The translations under genes and the position numbers were made by a program. The notes below the pieces were generated by a model. That model searched no databases, was not told where the DNA came from, and worked only from the letters and a program-made list of their open reading frames with translations. This document shows positions 7,875 through 15,664 of a DNA stretch of 16,719 nt, one piece after another. This DNA is from Flavobacteriaceae bacterium UBA2000 (GTDB lineage Bacteria > Bacteroidota > Bacteroidia > Flavobacteriales > Flavobacteriaceae): NCBI GenBank assembly GCA_002335345.1, contig DDCS01000094.1:1-16719 (forward strand), written 5' to 3'. The first letter of the stretch is position 1, and every line of letters begins with the position of its first letter.

Positions 7875-9842
7875 TGAATTTATCAATTCTTCTATACCCA
7901 TATCTTGGGTGTATTTCAATAAATAAAATGCTTTATTCTCATAACCGCCTTGAGGGCCCAATTCGTAGCGAAATTTATTTTCGGTATACTGAGTCGTCTC
8001 TGGCATGACTAGTGCCTGAGTTAAAGGCCCATTGGTTGAAGCCTGGCGCAAAATCAAGTCTAGGGTTAAATCAAAACCACGAGCGGCATATTTATTTGGC
8101 GTGGTACCAAAGCGTTCCAGATAAGTCAAAACAAAGGGCTCGAGAGTTTCCCCGATACTATAAGGCCTGCTTGACGACGGATAACTAAATTCCAAATGAG
8201 AAAGATGAATATTAGAAATGTCGTCAAAATCAAAAGACTCATTCTTTGCGCTGGTAAATAAGCGCACATCATAGGTCTTTTTGATGGTGTCATTTTCTTC
8301 ATTTTTTTGCTGATAGTAGGCCATCCCGTTGAGCACACCAATGACATTACTGATAATTACCGGCTTGCGGGATTCCAGAACCACCCAGTTTTCCAGGCTA
8401 TCCGAAAGTTGGGGTAAAATATCATCAGGATCAATATAGCCTTGCTCACGAGGTAAAAGCACCTTAACCTTCGGCCATTCACCACGCATTGCAGCGAGCC
8501 CCGGAGCATCAGCGTCACCCACAAAAAGCATTTTTCGCTCTTGTTTGTTATTCTTTATATAATCCATTAACGCGCGGCGCATAGACGCCGCATCAGGGAT
8601 CGTTTGGACAAGATTATCCGGCACGGGTCCATTAGGACGACTCAAAGGCGACACCACCGGGAGGTCAGACCGCTTTAGATGCTCAGCAACCGCCAAAACA
8701 TTGGCTGGCAAAAAGGGCCCGATCACCATATCACTCTGGCTAAAATCATAAACACCCAAAAGACTGTCCACTACTGATTTTTTGGCCTGCGTATCCAATA
8801 CATCAAGAGACACATCAAGCCCATAGGCCTTAGCGTAGTCTTGAGCCATAAGCACCCCCGTGTAAAAATCTAAAGCAATACGCAACAAGCGATTCCCTTG
8901 AACATATTGCTGATTTAAGGCCAGCGAATCTTGAATAAAACCCTCGAGTTGCAAAGGCAGCATCAAGGTTATTCTTTGAGCGCTACTGTCGGTTTTAAAA
9001 TCGCGTAAATCGATCAATGCTTCATGCTCCGTTTCCAAATAGGACATGACCGCTTTTGGCAATCGTAAGACCATCCCTAATTTAAGTCCCTCAGCCGCAT
9101 TGGGATTTAACGCGACAATTTCTTCTTTGGTTAAACCAAATTTCTGGCGTAATCTAAAAAAACCCTCTTTGGGTTGCACCGCGTAATAGTCAAAATTCGG
9201 GTCCCCAACCCCGATAGAGTCTAATGCCGTGCCGCGTACCTTAAGCCTTTGTCCGACGACCAAATTCTGAGTTAAATCAGGGTTAAGTTCTTGTAACTCC
9301 GCTATACTCATATTATATCGATGCCCCAGAGACCATAGAGTTTCTTTGACGGCTACGACATGCCATGTGACCATTTTATTGGTCCATTCATCCCGAATCA
9401 ATTGGACTTGTTCAGAACTCGGTATGGTACACGCGGTAAAGATTTTTAGTCGATCTCCTTTATTTAAGGATTCAGCGGTAACCTCAGGGTTATAGGCTTG
9501 CACGTCACTTAAGCTGAGCCCATAGGATTGAGCGATTCCGAACAGGGTTTCTTTGCGCTTGACTTTATGCTCCACAAAGTCAACAGACAATTCATCGCCC
9601 TTTTCCATTGCCGAAGCTTTCGGAACAATTAAGGATAAATCAGGGGCTAAAGTTGATTTCAGTTCGGGATTTAACGCCAAGAGATAAGCACGGCATGTTT
9701 TGAATTTTCTGATGATTTGCGGTAATTCCTCACCCTGTTGTACGTGGTAAATTTGGACATCCAAAACACTGTTTTGTGCCACAATCCCTTGGATTGCAGT
9801 CCAAAATAAAATACCAAATACTCCGATGCAACGCTTTATCAT
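7857..9842 (-). CDS. Four-LysM protein with periplasmic-binding-protein type 1-like domain
   Basis: This is a 661-residue exported protein. A signal peptide (1 to about 22, ending IVAQ) is followed by four LysM-like modules near 31-74, 91-135, 159-202 and 219-262. Each shows the Y/H-x-V-x-x-x-E-T/E-L start, a central L-x-x-L/Y-N-P helix end and a final G-x-x-L-x-(L/I)-hydrophobic strand. LysM modules usually bind N-acetylglucosamine-containing glycans such as peptidoglycan. From about 290 the protein resembles a type 1 periplasmic-binding fold: ITLMLPL (291-297), a lone DMVIGPFLPANVLAV segment (371-385), LPVVSPLS (394-401) and a late GFDLTLDLIL helix. Such domains bind small ligands in ABC uptake systems or, in LpoA-like proteins, regulate peptidoglycan synthases. 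No transporter genes are nearby. I infer a cell-wall-anchored sensor or regulator in the periplasm. The ATG directly abuts the guaA stop. Confidence 0.88.
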   Translation of the reverse strand: MIKRCIGVFGILFWTAIQGIVAQNSVLDVQIYHVQQGEELPQIIRKFKTCRAYLLALNPELKSTLAPDLSLIVPKASAMEKGDELSVDFVEHKVKRKETLFGIAQSYGLSLSDVQAYNPEVTAESLNKGDRLKIFTACTIPSSEQVQLIRDEWTNKMVTWHVVAVKETLWSLGHRYNMSIAELQELNPDLTQNLVVGQRLKVRGTALDSIGVGDPNFDYYAVQPKEGFFRLRQKFGLTKEEIVALNPNAAEGLKLGMVLRLPKAVMSYLETEHEALIDLRDFKTDSSAQRITLMLPLQLEGFIQDSLALNQQYVQGNRLLRIALDFYTGVLMAQDYAKAYGLDVSLDVLDTQAKKSVVDSLLGVYDFSQSDMVIGPFLPANVLAVAEHLKRSDLPVVSPLSRPNGPVPDNLVQTIPDAASMRRALMDYIKNNKQERKMLFVGDADAPGLAAMRGEWPKVKVLLPREQGYIDPDDILPQLSDSLENWVVLESRKPVIISNVIGVLNGMAYYQQKNEENDTIKKTYDVRLFTSAKNESFDFDDISNIHLSHLEFSYPSSSRPYSIGETLEPFVLTYLERFGTTPNKYAARGFDLTLDLILRQASTNGPLTQALVMPETTQYTENKFRYELGPQGGYENKAFYLLKYTQDMGIEELINSLGARN

Positions 9843-11372
9843 TTATTCCCATTCAATGGTGGCCGGTGGTTTTGAACTGATGTCATAAACCACGCGATTC
9901 ACCCCTTTTACTCTATTGATTATTAAGTTTGACGTCTCTTGCAAAAAGGCGTAAGGAAGGTTGACCCAATCAGCGGTCATCCCATCGGTACTCTCTACCG
10001 CGCGTAAGGCCACCACATTTTCATATGTCCGTTCGTCGCCCATTACACCTACACTTTGTACGGGCAATAGAATGGCGCCGGCTTGCCATACTTTGTCATA
10101 TAAATCCCATTTGCGTAATCCATCGATAAAAATGGCATCGACTTCCTGCAAGATGCGCACCTTTTCCGGAGTGATATCGCCGAGAATTCGAATCGCTAGA
10201 CCAGGACCCGGAAAAGGATGCCTGCCCAAGAGATTTGGATCGATACCCATCTGTGCACCGACACGACGCACCTCATCTTTGAACAACATACGCAGGGGTT
10301 CCACAATCTTTAGTTTCATATAATCCGGGAGTCCGCCCACATTGTGATGAGACTTTATCGTTACCGAAGGTCCATTAACCGAGACACTTTCTATAACGTC
10401 AGGATAGATCGTTCCTTGTGCGAGCCAGGTAACATTTTCGACTAAATGCGCCTCGTCATCAAATACGTCGATAAAAACTTTTCCGATGGCCTTGCGTTTT
10501 GTCTCGGGATCTTTTTCTCCTTTTAATGCCTCCAAAAATCGCACCGAAGCATCGACCCCTTTGACGTTGAGGCCCATGTGCTGATATTGATCCAAGACAC
10601 TTTGAAATTCATTTTTTCGCAATAAACCATTATTGACAAAAATACAATAAAGATTAGCCCCAATGGCTTTGTGTAAGAGTACCGCAGCGACCGTCGAATC
10701 GACCCCGCCACTGAGCCCAAGTACGACGCGATCCTCACCTAATTTATCTTTTAATTCTTGAACGGTTGTATCCACAAAAGCAGCTGGAGTCCACGTGGGC
10801 TCAACACCAGCCACATCAATTAAAAAGTTTTCCAAAAGCTGTTTCCCGTGCGTGCTGTGGTAGACCTCTGGATGGAATTGAATGGCATAAGTCTCTTCAC
10901 CCTCAATCTTGTAGGCCGCATTCGCGACATCTTCTGTACTCGCCAATCGCACGCCCCCTGTGGGCAATTCGGCAATGGTATCGCTATGACTCATCCAAAC
11001 CTGAGACCCTTGAGGTATGGCCTTAAACAATGGAGAATCCTCTTCTTTGACTTCTAATTTGGCTCGACCGTATTCACGAATATTGCTCTCTCGAACTAAT
11101 CCTCCGTTAAAATGGGCCATATATTGAGCCCCATAACATACCCCGAGCAAGGGCAAATGACCTTTAATTTGACTTAAATCCGGATGGGGCGCATCGTCTG
11201 CCCGTACCGAAAATGGGCTGCCAGAGAGGATTACGGCTTTAAAGCCAGAGAGATCTTCTGGGAGATGATGGTAGGGGTGAATTTCACAATAAATATTGAG
11301 CTCACGTACGCGTCTGGCGATGAGCTGAGTGTACTGTGAGCCGAAATCAAGAATGAGGACATTGTTCTGCAT
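9843..11372 (-). CDS. guaA: GMP synthase (glutamine-hydrolysing)
   Basis: GuaA aminates XMP to GMP with ATP and glutamine. It has the standard two-part structure. The class I amidotransferase domain (about 1-190) starts VLILDFGSQYTQLIARRV and has Cys79 in GVCYGAQ and His167/Glu169 in QFHPEVYHS. The ATP-pyrophosphatase domain has the PP-loop GLSGGVDST (219-227), followed by the dimerisation domain with RHPFPGPGLAIRILGD (384-399) and the conserved end SSKPPATIEWE. I chose the ATG at 11372 (509 residues, MQNNVLILDFG), which matches the usual family N-terminus. An in-frame TTG at 11378 would add two residues and sits 6 bases from a strong AAGGAG, so it cannot be excluded. The gene follows bshC by about 40 bases and abuts the LysM gene. 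Confidence 0.98.
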   Translation of the reverse strand: MQNNVLILDFGSQYTQLIARRVRELNIYCEIHPYHHLPEDLSGFKAVILSGSPFSVRADDAPHPDLSQIKGHLPLLGVCYGAQYMAHFNGGLVRESNIREYGRAKLEVKEEDSPLFKAIPQGSQVWMSHSDTIAELPTGGVRLASTEDVANAAYKIEGEETYAIQFHPEVYHSTHGKQLLENFLIDVAGVEPTWTPAAFVDTTVQELKDKLGEDRVVLGLSGGVDSTVAAVLLHKAIGANLYCIFVNNGLLRKNEFQSVLDQYQHMGLNVKGVDASVRFLEALKGEKDPETKRKAIGKVFIDVFDDEAHLVENVTWLAQGTIYPDVIESVSVNGPSVTIKSHHNVGGLPDYMKLKIVEPLRMLFKDEVRRVGAQMGIDPNLLGRHPFPGPGLAIRILGDITPEKVRILQEVDAIFIDGLRKWDLYDKVWQAGAILLPVQSVGVMGDERTYENVVALRAVESTDGMTADWVNLPYAFLQETSNLIINRVKGVNRVVYDISSKPPATIEWE

Positions 11373-11384
11373 AGTCAAAAATAA

Positions 11385-11390
11385 CTCCTT
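11385..11390 (-). promoter_or_regulatory. Shine-Dalgarno sequence of guaA
   Basis: The minus strand reads AAGGAG at 11390-11385. The gap to the ATG at 11372 is 12 bases, and to the in-frame TTG at 11378 it is 6 bases. Strong Shine-Dalgarno sites are uncommon in this phylum, and none of the neighbouring genes has one as good. It is therefore the one site here that bears on a start choice. Confidence 0.6.
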
Positions 11391-11414
11391 TTTTGGGATA
11401 AGGGTCCTAAGGGT

Positions 11415-13028
11415 TTATGAATTATAAATCAATAAAGTAAATCTGTGATCGGAAGGATCAATATGGTTTTTGAGCAGCGCCAAAAACTCAGGCCCTATTT
11501 GAGTGAGGCCCCAACTCATGTTTTCCTTGCGCTCTTGAAGGGTTCCTTCGGGAAATAGCCACTCACGCATTTTCGCAAGCCGCTGAATATCCTGAGCGTG
11601 TTTTCTTTTTTCCGCGCGCATCAATCTTTGCTGGAGCCGTTCAAGTCCTTTGATTTGTTTTTTCTCTTGTGCGCCCACGGCGCCCATGAATGAGGCATCA
11701 GTTTGTTCCGCCATCAAGTACAATTGCTCAAACTGCTTTTTTAAGTGCGTGATTTGAGCCGAAAAATCAATCTCTAGGCCACTATTGCGCGCAACATAGC
11801 GCCGAGACAACTCATCCATCGGCAAAAATAAATCGCTAATTTCGAGATTAATACGCCTTAGTTTACCGATCACCTTGGCCGGGATTAGGGATATAGAATT
11901 GCGCAAATAAACCATTGGATAGGTCAAGGCATTGGTCGCAAAACAATCCTTGAGTTGAGCCCAATAGGCCACTTCCGCCCCTCCACCGATGTAGGCCAAA
12001 TTGGGCAAAACACGTTCTTGATACAAAGGACGAAGCAAGGCATTCGGAGAAAATAATTCAGGGCGTCTTTCCAATAGGTCAAGGAGTTCCCCTTGAGTAA
12101 AGCGCATTTCGGTTTGATCAATAGCAAAGCCCGATTCTGTCGCAATAATTCGCTCGCGCAAACCACTGTCGCAATAGAACAAATTAATTTCTCTTGGATG
12201 GACTTGTTTGTGATACCCCTTGAGCGTGAGTGCCTGAGTTGTTTTTTCAATCGCCTGACTACAGCCATTTTCGGTTAACTCATGGCGCATTATCGAGGTA
12301 AATTCAGATTTTAAAACCGCGTCATCACCATCGATGATTAAGAGGTCATAATCCTTAAATAGCTCATGAACCAATTTTCGGGTTGCTTGGGCTAAAGTTA
12401 GCTCGGGGGTATAGACTGATTTAAATAGGTTCAGCATGCTGCGTCCTATGACTATGCCCCCCCATAGCTTATCCAGCGTATTGAGCACCTCATCTAGGTC
12501 CGTACACATTAATCGACCGACAGGCCCAGCCCCTTGTTTAGGCCAATTTATCTTGTGCGCCCCTGTTCTAAAATGAGCGATTTCTTCAAAATCGTGGTCC
12601 TCGCTTGCCATCCAAAAAACGGGTAGAAACCGGTAACCTGGATTCTGTGCTGTATACTGTTCGGCCAAATTAATCGCCCCAAATATTTTATAGAGAAAGT
12701 ATAGCGGTCCGGTAAATAAATTAAGTTGATGCCCCGTGGTCACGGTAAAGGTTTTTTCACCCGATAAGGCTTGGATCGCCAACTTAATGCGCTGATCAAA
12801 AGATTCATTCAAGGAAAAATCTTGGTACTGCCCGATCAGCGCTTGGACGAGTTTTGCCCGCGAAGATGGGGGAAAGCTCTGAGACTTCTCTTGAATCTGC
12901 GCCTTAACTTGATCTAAATCAGGAGCTCGATTAAAAAACGGACGTAACTGATCGCTTCCTTCCAAATAATCAAGGACTAAGTCTGAGAACTGTCTCGTGG
13001 ATTTATATGTCAGCAGTTGTTTTTCCAT
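11415..13028 (-). CDS. bshC: Bacillithiol biosynthesis cysteine-adding enzyme BshC
   Basis: BshC joins L-cysteine to glucosaminyl-malate, the last step of bacillithiol synthesis. From the ATG at 13028 the product has 537 residues, close to the usual 530-540. Motifs (this numbering): TGHQLNLFTGPLY (98-110), a class I tRNA-synthetase-like nucleotide-binding element; FWMASEDHDFEE (138-149); and LYQERVLPNLAYIGGGAEVAYW (335-356, internal). A Lys/Arg/Glu/Gln-rich C-terminal stretch (about 450-495) fits the family coiled coil. The frame extends upstream to an ATG at 13100, adding 24 residues (beginning MPNTTKHR). I prefer 13028 because MEKQLLTYKSTRQFSDLV matches where homologues begin and because an exact TAnnTTTG box lies inside the extension at 13077-13070. 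BshA and BshB, needed for the pathway, are not in this window. It is probably the first gene of the minus-strand cluster. Confidence 0.93.
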   Translation of the reverse strand: MEKQLLTYKSTRQFSDLVLDYLEGSDQLRPFFNRAPDLDQVKAQIQEKSQSFPPSSRAKLVQALIGQYQDFSLNESFDQRIKLAIQALSGEKTFTVTTGHQLNLFTGPLYFLYKIFGAINLAEQYTAQNPGYRFLPVFWMASEDHDFEEIAHFRTGAHKINWPKQGAGPVGRLMCTDLDEVLNTLDKLWGGIVIGRSMLNLFKSVYTPELTLAQATRKLVHELFKDYDLLIIDGDDAVLKSEFTSIMRHELTENGCSQAIEKTTQALTLKGYHKQVHPREINLFYCDSGLRERIIATESGFAIDQTEMRFTQGELLDLLERRPELFSPNALLRPLYQERVLPNLAYIGGGAEVAYWAQLKDCFATNALTYPMVYLRNSISLIPAKVIGKLRRINLEISDLFLPMDELSRRYVARNSGLEIDFSAQITHLKKQFEQLYLMAEQTDASFMGAVGAQEKKQIKGLERLQQRLMRAEKRKHAQDIQRLAKMREWLFPEGTLQERKENMSWGLTQIGPEFLALLKNHIDPSDHRFTLLIYNS

Positions 13029-13031
13029 AAT

Positions 13032-13048
13032 CACAGGGATAACCTGTG
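13032..13048. repeat. Inverted repeat next to the bshC start
   Basis: The plus strand reads CACAGG, five bases (GATAA), then CCTGTG: perfect 6-base arms. It ends 3 bases before the preferred bshC ATG at 13028. In a transcript starting near 13063 it would form a GC-rich hairpin over the ribosome-binding region; as DNA it could be an operator. If the longer bshC frame is real it is simply coding sequence. Function is not established. Confidence 0.5.
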
Positions 13049-13069
13049 CCAATCTCGCTAAAGCCATGA

Positions 13070-13077
13070 CAAAAATA
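13070..13077 (-). promoter_or_regulatory. Candidate -7 box for bshC
   Basis: The minus strand reads TATTTTTG at 13077-13070, an exact TAnnTTTG match placed 41 bases upstream of the preferred bshC ATG. No TTG is found at the expected -33 distance, so support is partial. A match by chance is expected about once per 4 kb per strand; its position just upstream of the preferred start is what makes it worth listing. Confidence 0.35.
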
Positions 13078-13112
13078 CGATGTTTCGTCGTGTTTGGCAT
13101 TATCCATTTGGG

Positions 13113-13146
13113 TTTGTTATGCGTCTAATAGGAATTCTTATATTTA
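13113..13146 (+). promoter_or_regulatory. Candidate promoter for the M14 carboxypeptidase gene
   Basis: TTTG at 13113-13116 is followed after 22 bases by TATATTTA at 13139-13146, which differs from the Bacteroidetes TAnnTTTG -7 consensus only at the last base. The predicted start would be near 13153, leaving a leader of about 37 bases that is C-rich and then A/T-rich just before the ATG. The 161-base region 13029-13189 therefore appears to carry divergent promoters for bshC and this gene. No other gene or structure was seen in it apart from the inverted repeat listed separately. Confidence 0.4.
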
Positions 13147-13189
13147 GTCCTCATTTTTAAACACAACCCCCTTTTAATTTTTATAAAAA

Positions 13190-15664
13190 ATGAAGCGTAT
13201 TCTCATTGCTCTAACCTTGTTCTGCACTCAATTGGTCAGTAGTCAGATCCTATCTCCCGAAGCGTTTTTGGGTTACCCAGTCGGGACAAAATACTCGCGT
13301 CATCATCAAATGGTTTCCTATTTTGAGCATTTGGCCAATGCCTCCGATTGGATTAGTTTTCACCAGTACGGTGAGACTAATGAACGACGATCGTTGAATT
13401 ACGCCATAATTACCACGCCAGAAAACCAGGCCCGCTTAGAGGAAATACGTCAAAATAATCTCCGTCAAATTGGCATGCTTCCTGGGGATTCCAGTCCTGA
13501 TGTCGCCATAGTTTGGTTGAGCTACAATGTCCACGGAAATGAAGCCTCAAGTATGGAAGCTGCCATGCAAACCGCTTATGAACTCATTAATGGTTCGTCC
13601 CCATGGCTTAAAAATACAGTGGTTATTATGGACCCCTGTGTCAATCCTGATGGACGGGATCGTTACGCTAATTGGTACAATCAAGTAGGCACGAGCCCAT
13701 ACAACCCCCTACAAGCAGCCGATGAACACAATGAACCTTGGCCGGGAGGGCGACCGAATCATTATTTGTTTGATTTAAATCGCGATTGGGCCTGGGCAAA
13801 ACAAGTCGAGAGCCAACAAAGATTACCCTTGTATCATAAATGGATGCCCCATGTTCATGTTGATTTTCACGAGCAAGGCATCAACGAACCCTACTATTTT
13901 GCCCCTGCAGCAGTCCCTTATCACGAGGTCATCACCCCATGGCAAAAACAATTCCAGGTGGAAATAGGACAAAACAATGCCAAATATTTTGATCAAGAGG
14001 GTTGGTTGTATTTTACACGTCAATTTTTCGACTTACTCTATCCAAGTTATGGAGACACCTACCCTACCTATCTCGGGGCCATTGGCATGACCTACGAACA
14101 AGCCGGTAATGGACGCGCGGGATTGGGGATACTTAACGACGAAGGCGTTGAGTTAACCTTAGTGGATCGTGCGGCCCATCACACCACCACTGGGCTTTCA
14201 ACTGTTGAAATCTCTTCAAAAAATGCCCTGAAACTCAATAAAGAGTTCAAATCGTACTTCCGCACCCCTCAACCGCTACAAAACTATATCCTTCAGGGCA
14301 ATTCGGATAAAATTCAGGCGCTAACTCAGCTCTTGGATCGTCATGAAATCCAATACAGTTTTGCGCAATCCACAGTGGTCAAAGGATGGGACTATAGCAC
14401 ACAAAAAAATACGCAACGCAATGTAGCTGATGCTCTTGTCCTAAGTACTGATCAGCCCCAAGGCGCTATGGTTCGTGTCCTTTTTGAGGCAGAAGCGGCT
14501 TTAGAAGACCCTTTGACCTATGACATTACCGCTTGGAGCTTACCCTATGCTTTTGGTCTGAATTGTTTGGTTACCGACAAGCCTCTAGAAACCAGTCAAA
14601 ACAATCCATACAACGGTCGTTTTCAGTTGCCCGCGGATCCTGAAGTTGTGGCCGGGTTTATTGCCCCATGGGGTGATCTCGCCGACGCCACCTTTCTTAC
14701 CGATTTATTAAAAAAAGGCCTCCGCGTTCGTTTTAGCGAAAAGCCCCTTTCTTTTGGGGGGAAACAATTTCCCCGAGGAAGTTTAGTCATTACAAAAGGG
14801 GATAACATAAAGCGAAAAGACTTTAATCCACTCATACGAAAATTAGCCAGCACTCATCAGCGACAGATTACCGCACTGAGCAGCGGTTTTAGTGACAACG
14901 GTGTTGATCTGGGATCTACGGATATCAAACTAATTAATCCTCATCGTATTGGGATTCTCAAAGGGGATGGGGTCTCATCACTGAGTTATGGGACAATTTG
15001 GCACTTTATGGAGCAAGAACTAAAGTACCCTTTCACCCCAATAAATACCGCCAATTTTTCTACCAAGACCTTATCCCAATTTGACGTGCTCGTTATGCCA
15101 AGCGGCTATTATTCTAACCTGCGCTCAGAAGAGCAGCTCAATGGACTTAAAGATTGGGTACGCTCAGGAGGGAAGCTCATTGCCATTGACCAGGCGGTCA
15201 ATGTCTTTGCGGATCGAGATGGATTTGGTTTGAAGTCGATTGAACCAGAGTCTTCAGATAAGTCTAACATGATTCCCTATGGGGACCGTGAGCGCCACAG
15301 CGTGAAAGATTTAATTACCGGAAGCATTTATAAGGTTCACCTGGATACAACGCACCCCCTGGCCTTTGGTTATTCTGAATTATACTTCAGCCTTAAGCAA
15401 GATGACGACGCTTATTTAAAACTCGAGCGAGGATACAATGTCGGTTATTTTGACGGTCCAGCAGAATCTTATTCTGGGTTCTCAGGATCTGATGCGAAGA
15501 AAAAACTGAGCGATAGCTTTGTATTTGGTGAATATCCTTTAGGACAAGGAAGTATGGTTTATTTGACTGACGACATTTTATTCCGTTCCTTTTGGGAAAA
15601 TGGCAAGCTGTTTTTTGTAAACAGTTTGTTTATGGTCGATGCGAATGTCTTTATTTTGGATTAA
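13190..15664 (+). CDS. Secreted M14 family zinc carboxypeptidase
   Basis: This is an 824-residue metallopeptidase with a signal peptide (1 to about 19, ending LVSSQ). The M14 catalytic domain (about 35-350) has the zinc ligands His115 and Glu118 in NVHGNEASS and His227 in HVDFHEQG. NPDGRDRY (152-159) matches the substrate-binding arginine region, and Glu303 in MTYEQAG is placed like the catalytic glutamate. The set looks complete, so the enzyme should be active, removing C-terminal residues or acting on peptide cross-links. The C-terminal half is long: residues about 585-670 (HRIGILKG, FDVLVMPSG, LKDWVRSGGKLIAID) resemble a class I glutamine-amidotransferase-like flavodoxin fold, without a recognisable catalytic Cys. 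Large Bacteroidetes M14 peptidases often have this layout. I see no T9SS sorting domain, so it is probably periplasmic. Translation starts after an A-rich leader with no Shine-Dalgarno sequence. Its last 14 bases overlap the convergent glycosyltransferase gene. Confidence 0.93.
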   Translation: MKRILIALTLFCTQLVSSQILSPEAFLGYPVGTKYSRHHQMVSYFEHLANASDWISFHQYGETNERRSLNYAIITTPENQARLEEIRQNNLRQIGMLPGDSSPDVAIVWLSYNVHGNEASSMEAAMQTAYELINGSSPWLKNTVVIMDPCVNPDGRDRYANWYNQVGTSPYNPLQAADEHNEPWPGGRPNHYLFDLNRDWAWAKQVESQQRLPLYHKWMPHVHVDFHEQGINEPYYFAPAAVPYHEVITPWQKQFQVEIGQNNAKYFDQEGWLYFTRQFFDLLYPSYGDTYPTYLGAIGMTYEQAGNGRAGLGILNDEGVELTLVDRAAHHTTTGLSTVEISSKNALKLNKEFKSYFRTPQPLQNYILQGNSDKIQALTQLLDRHEIQYSFAQSTVVKGWDYSTQKNTQRNVADALVLSTDQPQGAMVRVLFEAEAALEDPLTYDITAWSLPYAFGLNCLVTDKPLETSQNNPYNGRFQLPADPEVVAGFIAPWGDLADATFLTDLLKKGLRVRFSEKPLSFGGKQFPRGSLVITKGDNIKRKDFNPLIRKLASTHQRQITALSSGFSDNGVDLGSTDIKLINPHRIGILKGDGVSSLSYGTIWHFMEQELKYPFTPINTANFSTKTLSQFDVLVMPSGYYSNLRSEEQLNGLKDWVRSGGKLIAIDQAVNVFADRDGFGLKSIEPESSDKSNMIPYGDRERHSVKDLITGSIYKVHLDTTHPLAFGYSELYFSLKQDDDAYLKLERGYNVGYFDGPAESYSGFSGSDAKKKLSDSFVFGEYPLGQGSMVYLTDDILFRSFWENGKLFFVNSLFMVDANVFILD

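Noticed and set aside
11924..12268. A 114-codon minus-strand frame in another phase inside bshC
   Set aside because: It is a shadow of the bshC coding frame, which carries the recognised motifs; the alternative product resembles no family I know.
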